This document shows, in pieces, positions 52,726-61,128 of a stretch of 64,000 bases of DNA. The translations under genes were made by a program, and so were the position numbers. The first letter of the stretch is position 1. Each line of letters opens with the position of its first letter. The DNA is taken from contig JBFMGC010000008.1 of the NCBI GenBank assembly GCA_040752815.1, positions 19,151 through 83,150 of the forward strand. Reading direction: 5' to 3'. Below the pieces are notes generated by a model, which saw only the letters and a program-made list of their open reading frames with translations, had not been told where the DNA came from and did not search any database. The stretch is from Candidatus Zixiibacteriota bacterium (GTDB lineage Bacteria > Zixibacteria > MSB-5A5 > GN15 > FEB-12).

Positions 52726-54660
52726 TTATTTGTTCCGGTGCGCATATTCATCCAGAAAGGCGTCGATTCCCCTGGTTATGGCCTCGGCGACTTTGTTCCG
52801 ATAACGCTCTGTCTTGAGCTCTGCCTCGTGCTCAGGAATCATCATAAAAGCACACTCCACCAACACTGCCGGATACTGAGTGGGGCGGTTGACGGCCAGG
52901 TTACCGTGGTAGAGTCCGAAATCAGGCATCTCAGTCGCCCGCAGTAATTCTCTCTGAATGGCCCGCGCCAGCCTTGCCGAGTGTGGGTGATAATAGTAGG
53001 TGGAGACGCCATGATTGTTAAACGGATGCACTCCGTCCGGGAGGGCATTGTTGTGAATCGAAACGAACAGGTCCGCATCGGCGTTTTTGGCGATGACAGG
53101 GCGATCATTCAAGCTGACGTGGCTCATGTCATAGCGGGTCATTACGACAGACGCGCCGTGGCGTTGCAGCTCACGTCGCAACGCCAGGGCGATCCGGAGA
53201 TTCGCCTCGGCTTCGGTAAGCCCGGTCGGGCCCACGGCGCCGGGATCCGACGCATGCCCAGGATCTACCACGATGATCTTGCCCTTGAGACGATCCACAT
53301 GCTCGGGGGGGCGATTGATGCGCAGGCAAAAGGTGTTGCCGCGATAATACGTGTCGTATCCCCATACATCGCGAGTGAGCGTCAATTTCAACTCGTACAG
53401 ATCGGTTTCAGGCTGCGACCATACCGCCAGCTCGACCATGGGGTCGGAGAAATCGTAGCGAATCCAGTCGGTGTTGCTGGTGACGCCGAACAACTGCAGG
53501 CGGAGGGTGCGCGCGTTATCTTCGTAGACACGGAAGGGATGTTTGCCGCTCAGGCCGACCTCCAGAAGCACATGGTCATCATGGCCATAAGTGCGAACCG
53601 TGGTCGGCATTGACCGAGGTGGCAGGACACCCCGGGGCAACGGCGTCACGAGGTTGCGATCGATCCATGCATACTGGGATTTGGAGAATTTCGCCCGGTA
53701 CCAATCTCCCTCTCGACCTACCACGAGGGCCTCGACACCGGCAGGTTGAAATATCGTGAAGTACCCCAGGCGCGGGCCGTGGCGCAGGGTTTGAATCGAG
53801 TCGAGAAATCTCACCGTGAACGGATACTCCGGATGATTGAGGCTGATTCGGTAGCCTGATTCTCTGCTCAGGCTATCTGGCATGGCCGCCAGTTTGACCA
53901 TGCGGTCATCGAAAGCCGAGTCGGGTACTCCACCGCTCCGAGGGTGGATATATTTCTTCGGCGGTGTCGCCAGATGGTAGATGATTCGCTTATCAACAAC
54001 CGAAACAGATTCGGGGACAACGTACACACCGGAGTAGATGCCCTCAATCATGAGGGAATCAGGGACGGCGCCATCGCCGAACACCGCTTCCCCCCAGTAC
54101 GGCTGCTGCCGAGGGTCGGTTTCATTCATGGGGACCGAGTCGACTACACCCGGAATCGAGAACAAGGCCGGCATGCGGGGCGAACCCTGGAACATCACGT
54201 GCAGGAGATCACCCGCCGAGAGCACTAGATCTCCAGACGGCGGGTTGTAGTCGCCGACTATCGCAAGGGTATCGTCGGGGAGAGAGCGACGAGGCGTCGG
54301 TACTACCACCTTGACCGAGTCTTCCGCCAGCAACTGTTGTCGCTGAAGGGTGTCATCGGCCAGCGGCAATTCTCGGGGGCGTAAAGCTCGTATGCGGAAG
54401 ATGAACTCCCCGGGTGCGAGCGGCAAAAAAGCAAGGAAGCCACCGTCGCGGTGAACCTCAACAGACTGATCGTTTATCGTGAGAGTATCGTTGTCGCGAT
54501 CAAAGCCGCCGGTGATCGATCCAAAGATGAAGGAGGAGTCGACAGCGGCAATTGTCTGGCCCGGTTTTGGATAGACGATTCGGATTGCCGTCTCAGCCGA
54601 TACACCGGCGCCGGTCAGTACGACTGCGGCGAGCGTGAGTGCTCGCAACTGGTTTGGCAT
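52726..54660 (-). CDS. N-acetylmuramoyl-L-alanine amidase (Amidase_3)
   Basis: 644 residues from ATG 54660; upstream frame is not protein-like and overlaps the next gene. A signal peptide (LRALTLAAVVLTGAGVSA) and a long N-terminal region with an SH3-like stretch (GVEALVVGREGDWYRAKFS) and a beta-rich AMIN-like region (about 380-430) precede the catalytic domain (about 450-640). Zinc site: His in VVDPGHASDPG, Glu in TGLTEAEAN, His in SIHNNA; catalytic Glu in VLVECAFM. It cleaves stem peptides from glycan in the periplasm. It is 19 bases downstream of the epimerase gene. Confidence 0.93.
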   Translation of the reverse strand: MPNQLRALTLAAVVLTGAGVSAETAIRIVYPKPGQTIAAVDSSFIFGSITGGFDRDNDTLTINDQSVEVHRDGGFLAFLPLAPGEFIFRIRALRPRELPLADDTLQRQQLLAEDSVKVVVPTPRRSLPDDTLAIVGDYNPPSGDLVLSAGDLLHVMFQGSPRMPALFSIPGVVDSVPMNETDPRQQPYWGEAVFGDGAVPDSLMIEGIYSGVYVVPESVSVVDKRIIYHLATPPKKYIHPRSGGVPDSAFDDRMVKLAAMPDSLSRESGYRISLNHPEYPFTVRFLDSIQTLRHGPRLGYFTIFQPAGVEALVVGREGDWYRAKFSKSQYAWIDRNLVTPLPRGVLPPRSMPTTVRTYGHDDHVLLEVGLSGKHPFRVYEDNARTLRLQLFGVTSNTDWIRYDFSDPMVELAVWSQPETDLYELKLTLTRDVWGYDTYYRGNTFCLRINRPPEHVDRLKGKIIVVDPGHASDPGAVGPTGLTEAEANLRIALALRRELQRHGASVVMTRYDMSHVSLNDRPVIAKNADADLFVSIHNNALPDGVHPFNNHGVSTYYYHPHSARLARAIQRELLRATEMPDFGLYHGNLAVNRPTQYPAVLVECAFMMIPEHEAELKTERYRNKVAEAITRGIDAFLDEYAHRNK

Positions 54661-54679
54661 CGACAAATGACACTTCCTG

Positions 54680-55711
54680 TCATTCACGAATGTATTTCTC
54701 GACCACGTCGCGCTTGAGCGACGGGCCGCCGATAATTTCCCGGTCCACGCGGATTGATTCGCGGTTGTAGATAATACCCTGGGCGATATCCGCCTCCAAA
54801 AGCTGGGGCGAGTCGAGATCATGATAGTCTGCCAGCGATGACATATACACCGACTGGGCTATGCCGATCGAGGATTCAACCATACAGCCAAGCATGATCT
54901 TCTTTTTGTCCTGGCGAGCCTGGCGGGCGATCCGAGTGGCCTCGACAATCCCGCCGCTCTTTTCCATTTTGATGTTGATCCCATCGCAATGTGGCGCGAG
55001 GCGGCGGTAATCCTCAAGAGTGTTCAGCCCCTCGTCGACAATTAGTTCAACCTCCTGATGTTTTCCTTTCAAGTGGGGCCAGTCGGCAATATACTCGGTG
55101 GCGGTGGGCTGCTCGATAACGTGAATGCCGCTCTCGGCCAGGTGATGGATCATCTCCTCGGCCTGCTCGGGCGTCCAACCGCCATTGGCGTCGACACGGA
55201 TCTCCTTTCCCCTAAGGTCTTTCAAAGCCAGTACCAGTTCAGCGTCATGCTCTCCGCCCATTTTGACCTTTACGATGGGCAGGTCGCACGCGTTGACCTC
55301 CTCGATGACCTGCTTTGGGTCGGCGATACTGATCGTAATAGAGTTTCTGATACCGACCGGCGCTCCCAGCGACACGATTTCCCAGGGATAGCGGCTGCTC
55401 TCGCCGGACAGGTAGTTGAGCACCATGCCGGTCAGTGCCGAACGCACCGTGGGATGGACGTCGAACTGACTGATTTCCTGAAGAGCCTCGAGGCTCAGTT
55501 TTTCGCGCTGAGCCAGCCTGGCTACTCCCTGACGGAGATCGGCCTGCATCCGTTGGACACTGGGACCGTATTTGACAGACGCCGCGGCCTCGCCCGAATA
55601 GCGATTATTCAAAATTGTGATGAGATTGGTTTTCTCGCCTGCCTCTCCACCGGCGATGGCGAATTTCTTTTTCAAGGGCAATGATACTTTGAATGTTTCG
55701 ATCCGGATCAC
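54680..55711 (-). CDS. L-Ala-D/L-Glu (dipeptide) epimerase, enolase superfamily
   Basis: 343 residues. Catalytic KxK (VKVKMGG), metal ligands Asp (VDANGGW), Glu (VIEQPT) and Asp (IVDEGL), second-base Lys in INIKMEKSGG, and the substrate-reading segment MVESSIGIAQS. These match murein-peptide epimerases (YkfB/YcjG). It turns L-Ala-D-Glu from degraded peptidoglycan into L-Ala-L-Glu so that it can be hydrolysed. The ATG overlaps the stop of the NlpC/P60 gene (ATGA), the enzyme that would make its substrate. Confidence 0.93.
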   Translation of the reverse strand: MIRIETFKVSLPLKKKFAIAGGEAGEKTNLITILNNRYSGEAAASVKYGPSVQRMQADLRQGVARLAQREKLSLEALQEISQFDVHPTVRSALTGMVLNYLSGESSRYPWEIVSLGAPVGIRNSITISIADPKQVIEEVNACDLPIVKVKMGGEHDAELVLALKDLRGKEIRVDANGGWTPEQAEEMIHHLAESGIHVIEQPTATEYIADWPHLKGKHQEVELIVDEGLNTLEDYRRLAPHCDGINIKMEKSGGIVEATRIARQARQDKKKIMLGCMVESSIGIAQSVYMSSLADYHDLDSPQLLEADIAQGIIYNRESIRVDREIIGGPSLKRDVVEKYIRE

Positions 55712-56511
55712 AAAATCCTCCTGGCTGCAGCAAAATCTCTGTCGAGATCCGGACGGTAATCGTCCGAGCCCGGTGTAAGCGAATTGACACGCACGCCCGA
55801 CCCGCCTACCGACGAATGCACAATATGGTTTCGGCCCATGGCAAATCCGACATGGCGCTTGAAAAACAGCAAATCGCCGGTTCTCACCTGCTCGCGGTCT
55901 ACCGGCCTGCCAATCTTTATCTGGTCCTTAGTGTCCCTCGGCACGTATACCCCGAATCTGCCCAGCACGGTGCGCACCAGACCGGAGCAGTCAAAACCGA
56001 CGGTCGTGATGCCGCCCCACAAATAGGGTACGCCGACAAAACGCCGGGCCTCAGCTACTACGGCTGTTCCTAAAGGCGGGCGCACGCTGTTATTATCGAC
56101 CAAAGCGAGTCCGCTGCGACGGCATTTGAACTCAGTACCGTCAGGGCGACGGCAGGCGGCAAGACCGCGGGCTGCCGACCGCACCATTATCCTTGTCCCA
56201 TAAAAGAGCAGATAGGGCGCCGCCGATGGTCGTCCCGCTTCCGCCATGACTTTCACTCGATCTCTCACTACCACATGCCGCGCTTCTGTATTGTACAGTC
56301 TGCTCGCGCTTCGGCTAATCGGTCGCAAGAACCTCTGATCCACCCAACCGGTGTATTCATCTGTTTGGAAGACCTTCACGTAGCCGTTCTTTACCGGGCC
56401 CAGCCGCACTATTTCGCCAAAAAGGAGCTGGCTGGCGCGCTCGCTGTTGTACCTCGGCTCGGCCCAGAGATCGGTCAGGTTGGTAGTCACGAAGGCGAAC
56501 TTCACAGACAT
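55708..56511 (-). CDS. NlpC/P60 (C40) murein endopeptidase with SH3-like domains
   Basis: 267 residues. N-terminal bacterial SH3-like parts (AFVTTNLTDLWAEPRYNSER, DEYTGWVDQRFL) precede the NlpC/P60 domain: catalytic Cys in GFDCSGLVRTV, His in KRHVGFAMGRNHIVHSSV, and a polar third residue just after. No signal peptide, as in YkfC-like recycling enzymes that cut after gamma-D-Glu inside the cell. Coupled to the epimerase gene. First gene of a three-gene module, starting after a terminator. Confidence 0.92.
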   Translation of the reverse strand: MSVKFAFVTTNLTDLWAEPRYNSERASQLLFGEIVRLGPVKNGYVKVFQTDEYTGWVDQRFLRPISRSASRLYNTEARHVVVRDRVKVMAEAGRPSAAPYLLFYGTRIMVRSAARGLAACRRPDGTEFKCRRSGLALVDNNSVRPPLGTAVVAEARRFVGVPYLWGGITTVGFDCSGLVRTVLGRFGVYVPRDTKDQIKIGRPVDREQVRTGDLLFFKRHVGFAMGRNHIVHSSVGGSGVRVNSLTPGSDDYRPDLDRDFAAARRIL

Positions 56512-56540
56512 ATCGTATGATCGCGCTTCTTCCCGATCAA

Positions 56541-56567
56541 TAAAAAACCGGACGCGGCGCCCGGTTT
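56541..56567 (-). terminator. Intrinsic terminator of the transketolase-aminotransferase transcript
   Basis: On the minus strand, AAACCGGGCG CCG CGTCCGGTTT, a 10-base stem with one G-U, followed by TTTATT. It lies 24 bases after the aminotransferase stop and 30 before the next gene. Confidence 0.88.
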
Positions 56568-56590
56568 CGAGTATTATCGGGCAACCCAGC

Positions 56591-57760
56591 CTACTTTTTT
56601 ACAACCGACAGCACCTCGCCGATCTTTTCAAGCGCTGTCTGAATATTCTCGACTGAATTGGCGTAGGAGAAACGGGCGTACCCTTCACCGTACTTCCCAA
56701 ACGCCGACCCCGCGAGACAGGCTACTCCGGCTTGCTCCAACAGAAGGTCAGCGAACTGCCGCGAGTTGAGCCCGGTGCCGCTGATATTGGGGAAAACGTA
56801 GAAGGCCCCTTCCGGCTTTAGGCAGGAAATACCCTCGATCTTGTTCAGTCCGGCGACTATGACATCGCGGCGGCGGCGAAACTCGGCTACCATCTTGTCG
56901 ATCTCATCCTGTGGACCGGTGAGCGCTTCGATCATGGCGTGTTGGGTGAAAGTAGCGGTCGACGAAAAAGCGTTGATCGCCAGCGTAAAGAGATAGTCGG
57001 CGAGCTGCCTCGGCATACAGGCGAAACCAAGCCGCCAGCCGGTCATGGCGTACGTCTTGGAGAGCCCGTCGATGGCTATCGTGCGCTCCAGCGCCCCGGG
57101 GATCGTGGCGACAGACTTGAATTCGGTGTCATAGACGATGCGCGAGTAGATTTCGTCTGACAGAATCCAGAGGTCATGTTTCCGGGCAATAGCGTAGATT
57201 GCTTCGAGGTCTTCCCAGGTAAGCTGTCCGCCGGTCGGGTTCTCCGGCGAGTTCAGAATGATCATCCGGGTCCGCGGGGTGATCAGGCCCTCAAGGTCAC
57301 TCACCAGAAAGCGGAAATCATTTTCCTCGCGCAGCTTGATCGGCACTGGGGTCGCCCCCAGAAACCGGGTGACTGAACGGTAGGTGGGGTACCCCGGATT
57401 GGGGACAATAATCTCATCACCGGGATTGATCAGCGCCACCATGGCGCAGTAGATCAGCGGCTTGCAGCCGGGCATGATGATCGCGTTTTCGGCGGTCCAT
57501 TTGACGTTGCGCGTCCGTGACATATAGTCGGCCACTACCTCCCTGGCTTCCGGCACGCCGCCAGATGGTGCATAATGGGTCTGGCCGTTGAGGATGGCCC
57601 GGTAGGCGGCCTCGGTGATGTTGCGGGGAGTATCGAAATCCGGTTCGCCAATCTGCAGGTGGATGACCTTCCGCCCCTGCCGTTCCATTTGTCTGGCTTT
57701 GGCCAGGACGACAAATGCGCCTTCGGATTCGAGTCGAATTATGCTGTCGGAAAAGTGCAT
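56591..57760 (-). CDS. Class I/II pyridoxal-phosphate aminotransferase (aspartate type)
   Basis: 389 residues from ATG 57760 (AAGGG 8 bases upstream); a TTG further upstream is less likely. Aspartate aminotransferase Ib-like motifs: QIGEPDFDTP, NPGYPTYRSV, LNSPENPTGG, SDEIYSRIVYD, and PLP lysine in GLSKTYAMTGWRLGF. Substrate not certain (aspartate, alanine or aromatic). It follows transketolase by 22 bases and is followed by a terminator. Confidence 0.93.
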   Translation of the reverse strand: MHFSDSIIRLESEGAFVVLAKARQMERQGRKVIHLQIGEPDFDTPRNITEAAYRAILNGQTHYAPSGGVPEAREVVADYMSRTRNVKWTAENAIIMPGCKPLIYCAMVALINPGDEIIVPNPGYPTYRSVTRFLGATPVPIKLREENDFRFLVSDLEGLITPRTRMIILNSPENPTGGQLTWEDLEAIYAIARKHDLWILSDEIYSRIVYDTEFKSVATIPGALERTIAIDGLSKTYAMTGWRLGFACMPRQLADYLFTLAINAFSSTATFTQHAMIEALTGPQDEIDKMVAEFRRRRDVIVAGLNKIEGISCLKPEGAFYVFPNISGTGLNSRQFADLLLEQAGVACLAGSAFGKYGEGYARFSYANSVENIQTALEKIGEVLSVVKK

Positions 57761-57782
57761 GCGTTCAGCCCTTATCGCGAAA

Positions 57783-59795
57783 TCAAACTCCAAGCATTAC
57801 TTTAACTTGCGCTGCTATGTGCTCGGCAGTCAAGCCGAGTTTCCTGATTAACTGCCAGGGGCGGCCGGATTGCCCGAACCGGTCCGGCACGCCGATCATG
57901 GCGAACTTGAGCGACTTGCCGCGAAGCCTGACCCGCTGCGCGATAACCCCAGCCACCCGGTTGCCCAAGCCACCGACCTGGTGTTCCTCGGCGGTCACAA
58001 CTCCCCCGGTTTCCTCGGCGGCGCGGCGGATCGCCTGTTCATCCAGCGGCTTCACGGTGTGAAGATGCAACACGCGGGTCTCAAGATCAAGATCGGTTCT
58101 GAGTATCCAGGCTGCGCGCATCGCCTCAGTGGTTTCGGGTCCGCAGGATATTATAGTGATATCCTCTCCCTCGCTCCGGTACTCGCTTGCCGGGTGACAC
58201 TCAAACGCCCGGGCGAAATGGTCCGCTTCGTGGCGGAAGCGAAAGATCAGCCCCTCACCAAAACGAAACGGCGTGCTTTCGTCGGTTATAATCGGCGTAG
58301 CCTCCCGGGCGAAACGGAGATACTTTGGGCCGACTACATCCAAAAGCAGGGCGCGGGTCATTTTCTCGGTCTCGACGATATCGCAGGGTACCCCCATGTG
58401 CATGTTAGGCAGACCGGTAATCTGGAACATCGCCTCCAATTCTTGATGAGTGGCGCCATCAGGACCCACTGAAATCCCTCCATGCGCGCCAACGATCAAA
58501 ACGTTTAGGTTGGCGTAACAAACCGATATCCGGAGCTGATCGAGATTTCGCGCCGAAGCAAACACTCCGTAGGTGCCGAACACCGGTATCTTCCCCTCCC
58601 GGGCAAGGCCTGCGACTATTCCGGTGGCGTTTTGTTCGGCGATCCCCGCCGAAATGAATCTCGGCTTTCTCTCGGGATGGTTCTTATAGAAATCCGATAT
58701 GCAGATCGAGTCCGAGATGTCCGCCCCGATACAAACGATGCGGGGATCATCGCCGAACTTGTCGAGCGCCTGTCCGAATCCGGCCCGGGTCGGTTTCATT
58801 TCGACGCGCATATTCTCGCCGGCGTTCCACCAATAGTTGCGCGAAAATCGGGGCTGGGCATCAGTCAACCTGACTTCTACCTGTTTTTCGCTTTCGACGG
58901 CATAGGCAAGCAGGTCATCGACATTGAACTTGTCGGTCGCGCCCAGTTCCGCGAGGGCCAATTCCAGTTCCTTTCGGTTAGGCGGCTTGCCGTGCCAGCC
59001 GACCTCGTTTTCCATGAACGAAACACCCCGCCCTTTGTTCGTATGGCATATTACAGCTATCGGTTTGCCGGCCAATGCCTGGCAGCGGGCGCCCTCCAGA
59101 TTTTCAACCAGATCGGCGATATCGTGACCATCGGCATTGAGCACATTCCACCCGAACGCCCGATACTTGTCGGCCAGCGGTTCGATGTTCATGACCTCTA
59201 CAATAGGGCCGTCGATCTGTAGCCGGTTACAATCGATGACTGCAATCAGGTTCCCCAACTGGTGGTGTGCGGCGGACATGGCCGCCTCCCAGATAGACCC
59301 CTCCTGCTGCTCGCCGTCGGAGCAAATCACAAACACCCGATAGTCCCTGTCGTTCAATCTGGCGGCCAGGGCAGAGCCAACCCCCAGCGAAAGTCCCTGC
59401 CCCAGCGAGCCGGTGGTAAACTCGACACCGGGCAGGTCAAGCCTGTGCGGATGGCCCTGGAAGGGAGAATCCAATTGCCGGAGCCGTACGACTTCCTTTT
59501 CCGGATAGTACCCGCTTACTGCCAGTGCCGTGTAGAGCGCCGGCGCTTTGTGTCCGGCTGACCATACAATTCGATCCCGATCCGGCCACTCCGGGTGCCT
59601 AGGGTCGTGGCGCGCAATACGCAAATAGAGCGCCGCCGCTATGTCCATGACACCGAGTGTGCCTCCGGAGTGGCCGGAACCGGCGGCGCAAAGGGCAATC
59701 AGGTTGAGTCCGCGCATGTAACTCGCGCGCTCACGAAGTTCGTTTACAGAAAGCTCGCGGACAACCCGTCCCGTGGCTGAGTCTACCAGTGGCAC
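57783..59795 (-). CDS. Transketolase (single-chain, N and C halves fused)
   Basis: 670 residues from GTG 59795 (AGGAA 9 bases upstream); a TTG at 59834 without a ribosome site is the longer option. N half: GSGHSGGTLGVMDIA, TGSLGQGLSLGVG and the TPP motif CSDGEQQEGSIWEA...IDCNRLQ. C half: IGADISDSICISDF, AGIAEQNATGIVAGLA, AHGGISVGPDGATHQELE, VVTAEEHQVGGLGN. The sequence is closer to the split archaeal/clostridial pairs fused into one chain than to TktA. Transfers two-carbon units in the pentose-phosphate pathway. Confidence 0.92.
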   Translation of the reverse strand: MPLVDSATGRVVRELSVNELRERASYMRGLNLIALCAAGSGHSGGTLGVMDIAAALYLRIARHDPRHPEWPDRDRIVWSAGHKAPALYTALAVSGYYPEKEVVRLRQLDSPFQGHPHRLDLPGVEFTTGSLGQGLSLGVGSALAARLNDRDYRVFVICSDGEQQEGSIWEAAMSAAHHQLGNLIAVIDCNRLQIDGPIVEVMNIEPLADKYRAFGWNVLNADGHDIADLVENLEGARCQALAGKPIAVICHTNKGRGVSFMENEVGWHGKPPNRKELELALAELGATDKFNVDDLLAYAVESEKQVEVRLTDAQPRFSRNYWWNAGENMRVEMKPTRAGFGQALDKFGDDPRIVCIGADISDSICISDFYKNHPERKPRFISAGIAEQNATGIVAGLAREGKIPVFGTYGVFASARNLDQLRISVCYANLNVLIVGAHGGISVGPDGATHQELEAMFQITGLPNMHMGVPCDIVETEKMTRALLLDVVGPKYLRFAREATPIITDESTPFRFGEGLIFRFRHEADHFARAFECHPASEYRSEGEDITIISCGPETTEAMRAAWILRTDLDLETRVLHLHTVKPLDEQAIRRAAEETGGVVTAEEHQVGGLGNRVAGVIAQRVRLRGKSLKFAMIGVPDRFGQSGRPWQLIRKLGLTAEHIAAQVKVMLGV

Positions 59796-59864
59796 CGACG
59801 TGATTCCTGATTTGGCGGTTGCAGGTCCATGCAAACCGGAATTTGACGCCTGTGAGAACTACTG

Positions 59865-60458
59865 TCAATTGCTATGACGCATCAGCTGGGCGTGGAGCCG
59901 TTGGATCTTTCGGGCGAGATCATCCGTTGTGGTATTGTTCCTGATCACTCTGTCAGCCCGCCGTATGAACTCGCGCCGGGGTAATTGCATTTTCTCCCGG
60001 GCCAGTGCGTCGGGGCGGCTCATCCCCCGCGCAACAAGTCTCGACAAGCGGGATTCACGTGATGCCTCGACGACCAATACGAAATCGATCAGTCGCCCCA
60101 GCCGCCACTGCAGCAACAGGGCGGCGTCAATTACGACTATCTCATGATAATTCCGAGCGTTGCGCACCTGGCGGCGAAGCTCTTTGAGGAGGTGAGGGTG
60201 AACGACTTCGTTCAGTTTATCACGTGACCGCTTGTCAGCAAAGGCCAATGCAGCCAACTGCTTCCGGCGAATCCTGCCGGCACCATCGACGATATCAGAT
60301 CCGAATGCCCGCATTAGTGACCTGCGCAGGGCGGCTGACTTATCCACGACATCCCGCCCAATCCGGTCGGCGTCGATGACCGCCGCGCCCAGACGCGCGA
60401 ATTCCCGCGCGGCGGTGGTCTTCCCTGCGCCGATTAGTCCGGTCAGGCCAACAATCAT
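59865..60458 (-). CDS. coaE: Dephospho-CoA kinase
   Basis: 197 residues from ATG 60458, which puts the P-loop (GLTGLIGAGKTTAA) at the very N-terminus as in known CoaE; a TTG at 60473 would overlap the previous stop (TTGA). Lid and CoA motifs: VIDADRIGRDVVDK, VVIDAALLLQWR, NNTTTDD. Last step of CoA synthesis. The polA-coaE neighbourhood is common, but here an outer-membrane protein gene sits between. Confidence 0.93.
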   Translation of the reverse strand: MIVGLTGLIGAGKTTAAREFARLGAAVIDADRIGRDVVDKSAALRRSLMRAFGSDIVDGAGRIRRKQLAALAFADKRSRDKLNEVVHPHLLKELRRQVRNARNYHEIVVIDAALLLQWRLGRLIDFVLVVEASRESRLSRLVARGMSRPDALAREKMQLPRREFIRRADRVIRNNTTTDDLARKIQRLHAQLMRHSN

Positions 60459-60469
60459 AGGCTGTGGAG

Positions 60470-61114
60470 TCAAAGTCCTATTCTGACAACAAATTCCGCG
60501 ATGGCAGGATTGTACTCGCCCTCCGGCTCCGGGGAGTATGGCCCGACGATGAATTCGTGCGGAGACGGTGGCAACAGCACGACATGGTCCCTCGGCACCG
60601 AGATGTGATTTAACACCTGGGCAAGGCTGAAATCAAGGGCCACGTCCGTCGTTACCCCTACCGAGATCCCGACTGCGAACCTCAGCCCCGGCCGGAAACC
60701 AGAGAATTCGCGACCGGTGTTTGTGCCCCAATGTATGGGCAGCCAGAAACCGGTTTCCAGGTACGGGATGACCACTCTCACTCGGGCATTGATGTGCAGG
60801 CCGAGATCGAATGCGACTGTGTGGAAGGAGGCAGATTTCCCGAGTCTGGTCACACTGTTGTGCGCGACACCGGCACGAAGAGCGACTATGGGATGAAAGA
60901 AGTAGTACACGCGCCCCGCCACCGATGGCACATAGGTGTACCTGTCGAGGTCATCGACCCGGAAGTCGATACCGATACCGATTTGCAAGGGCGGTTCCCG
61001 GCGTGATCCCCTGCCGCTTGTACCGAACTCATCGGTGCTTTGTGCCGCAACCGAGCCGGCGAGCATTCCCATAAACAGACCGGTCACGAAGATGCTTGTT
61101 TTCTGAAATGCCAT
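60470..61114 (-). CDS. Outer-membrane beta-barrel protein, OmpA-like fold
   Basis: 214 residues. A signal peptide (IFVTGLFMGMLAGSVAAQS) precedes a strand-rich chain (IGIGIDFRVDDLDRYTYVPS, RVYYFFHPIVALRAGVAHNS, GLHINARVRVVIPYLETGFW) ending in VRIGL. Not matched to a named family; typical of the outer membrane protein beta-barrel domain class. It lies 14 bases after polA and overlaps coaE, so it shares their transcript, although no link to DNA replication is evident. Confidence 0.75.
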   Translation of the reverse strand: MAFQKTSIFVTGLFMGMLAGSVAAQSTDEFGTSGRGSRREPPLQIGIGIDFRVDDLDRYTYVPSVAGRVYYFFHPIVALRAGVAHNSVTRLGKSASFHTVAFDLGLHINARVRVVIPYLETGFWLPIHWGTNTGREFSGFRPGLRFAVGISVGVTTDVALDFSLAQVLNHISVPRDHVVLLPPSPHEFIVGPYSPEPEGEYNPAIAEFVVRIGL

Positions 61115-61128
61115 TTTGATAACCCCGA

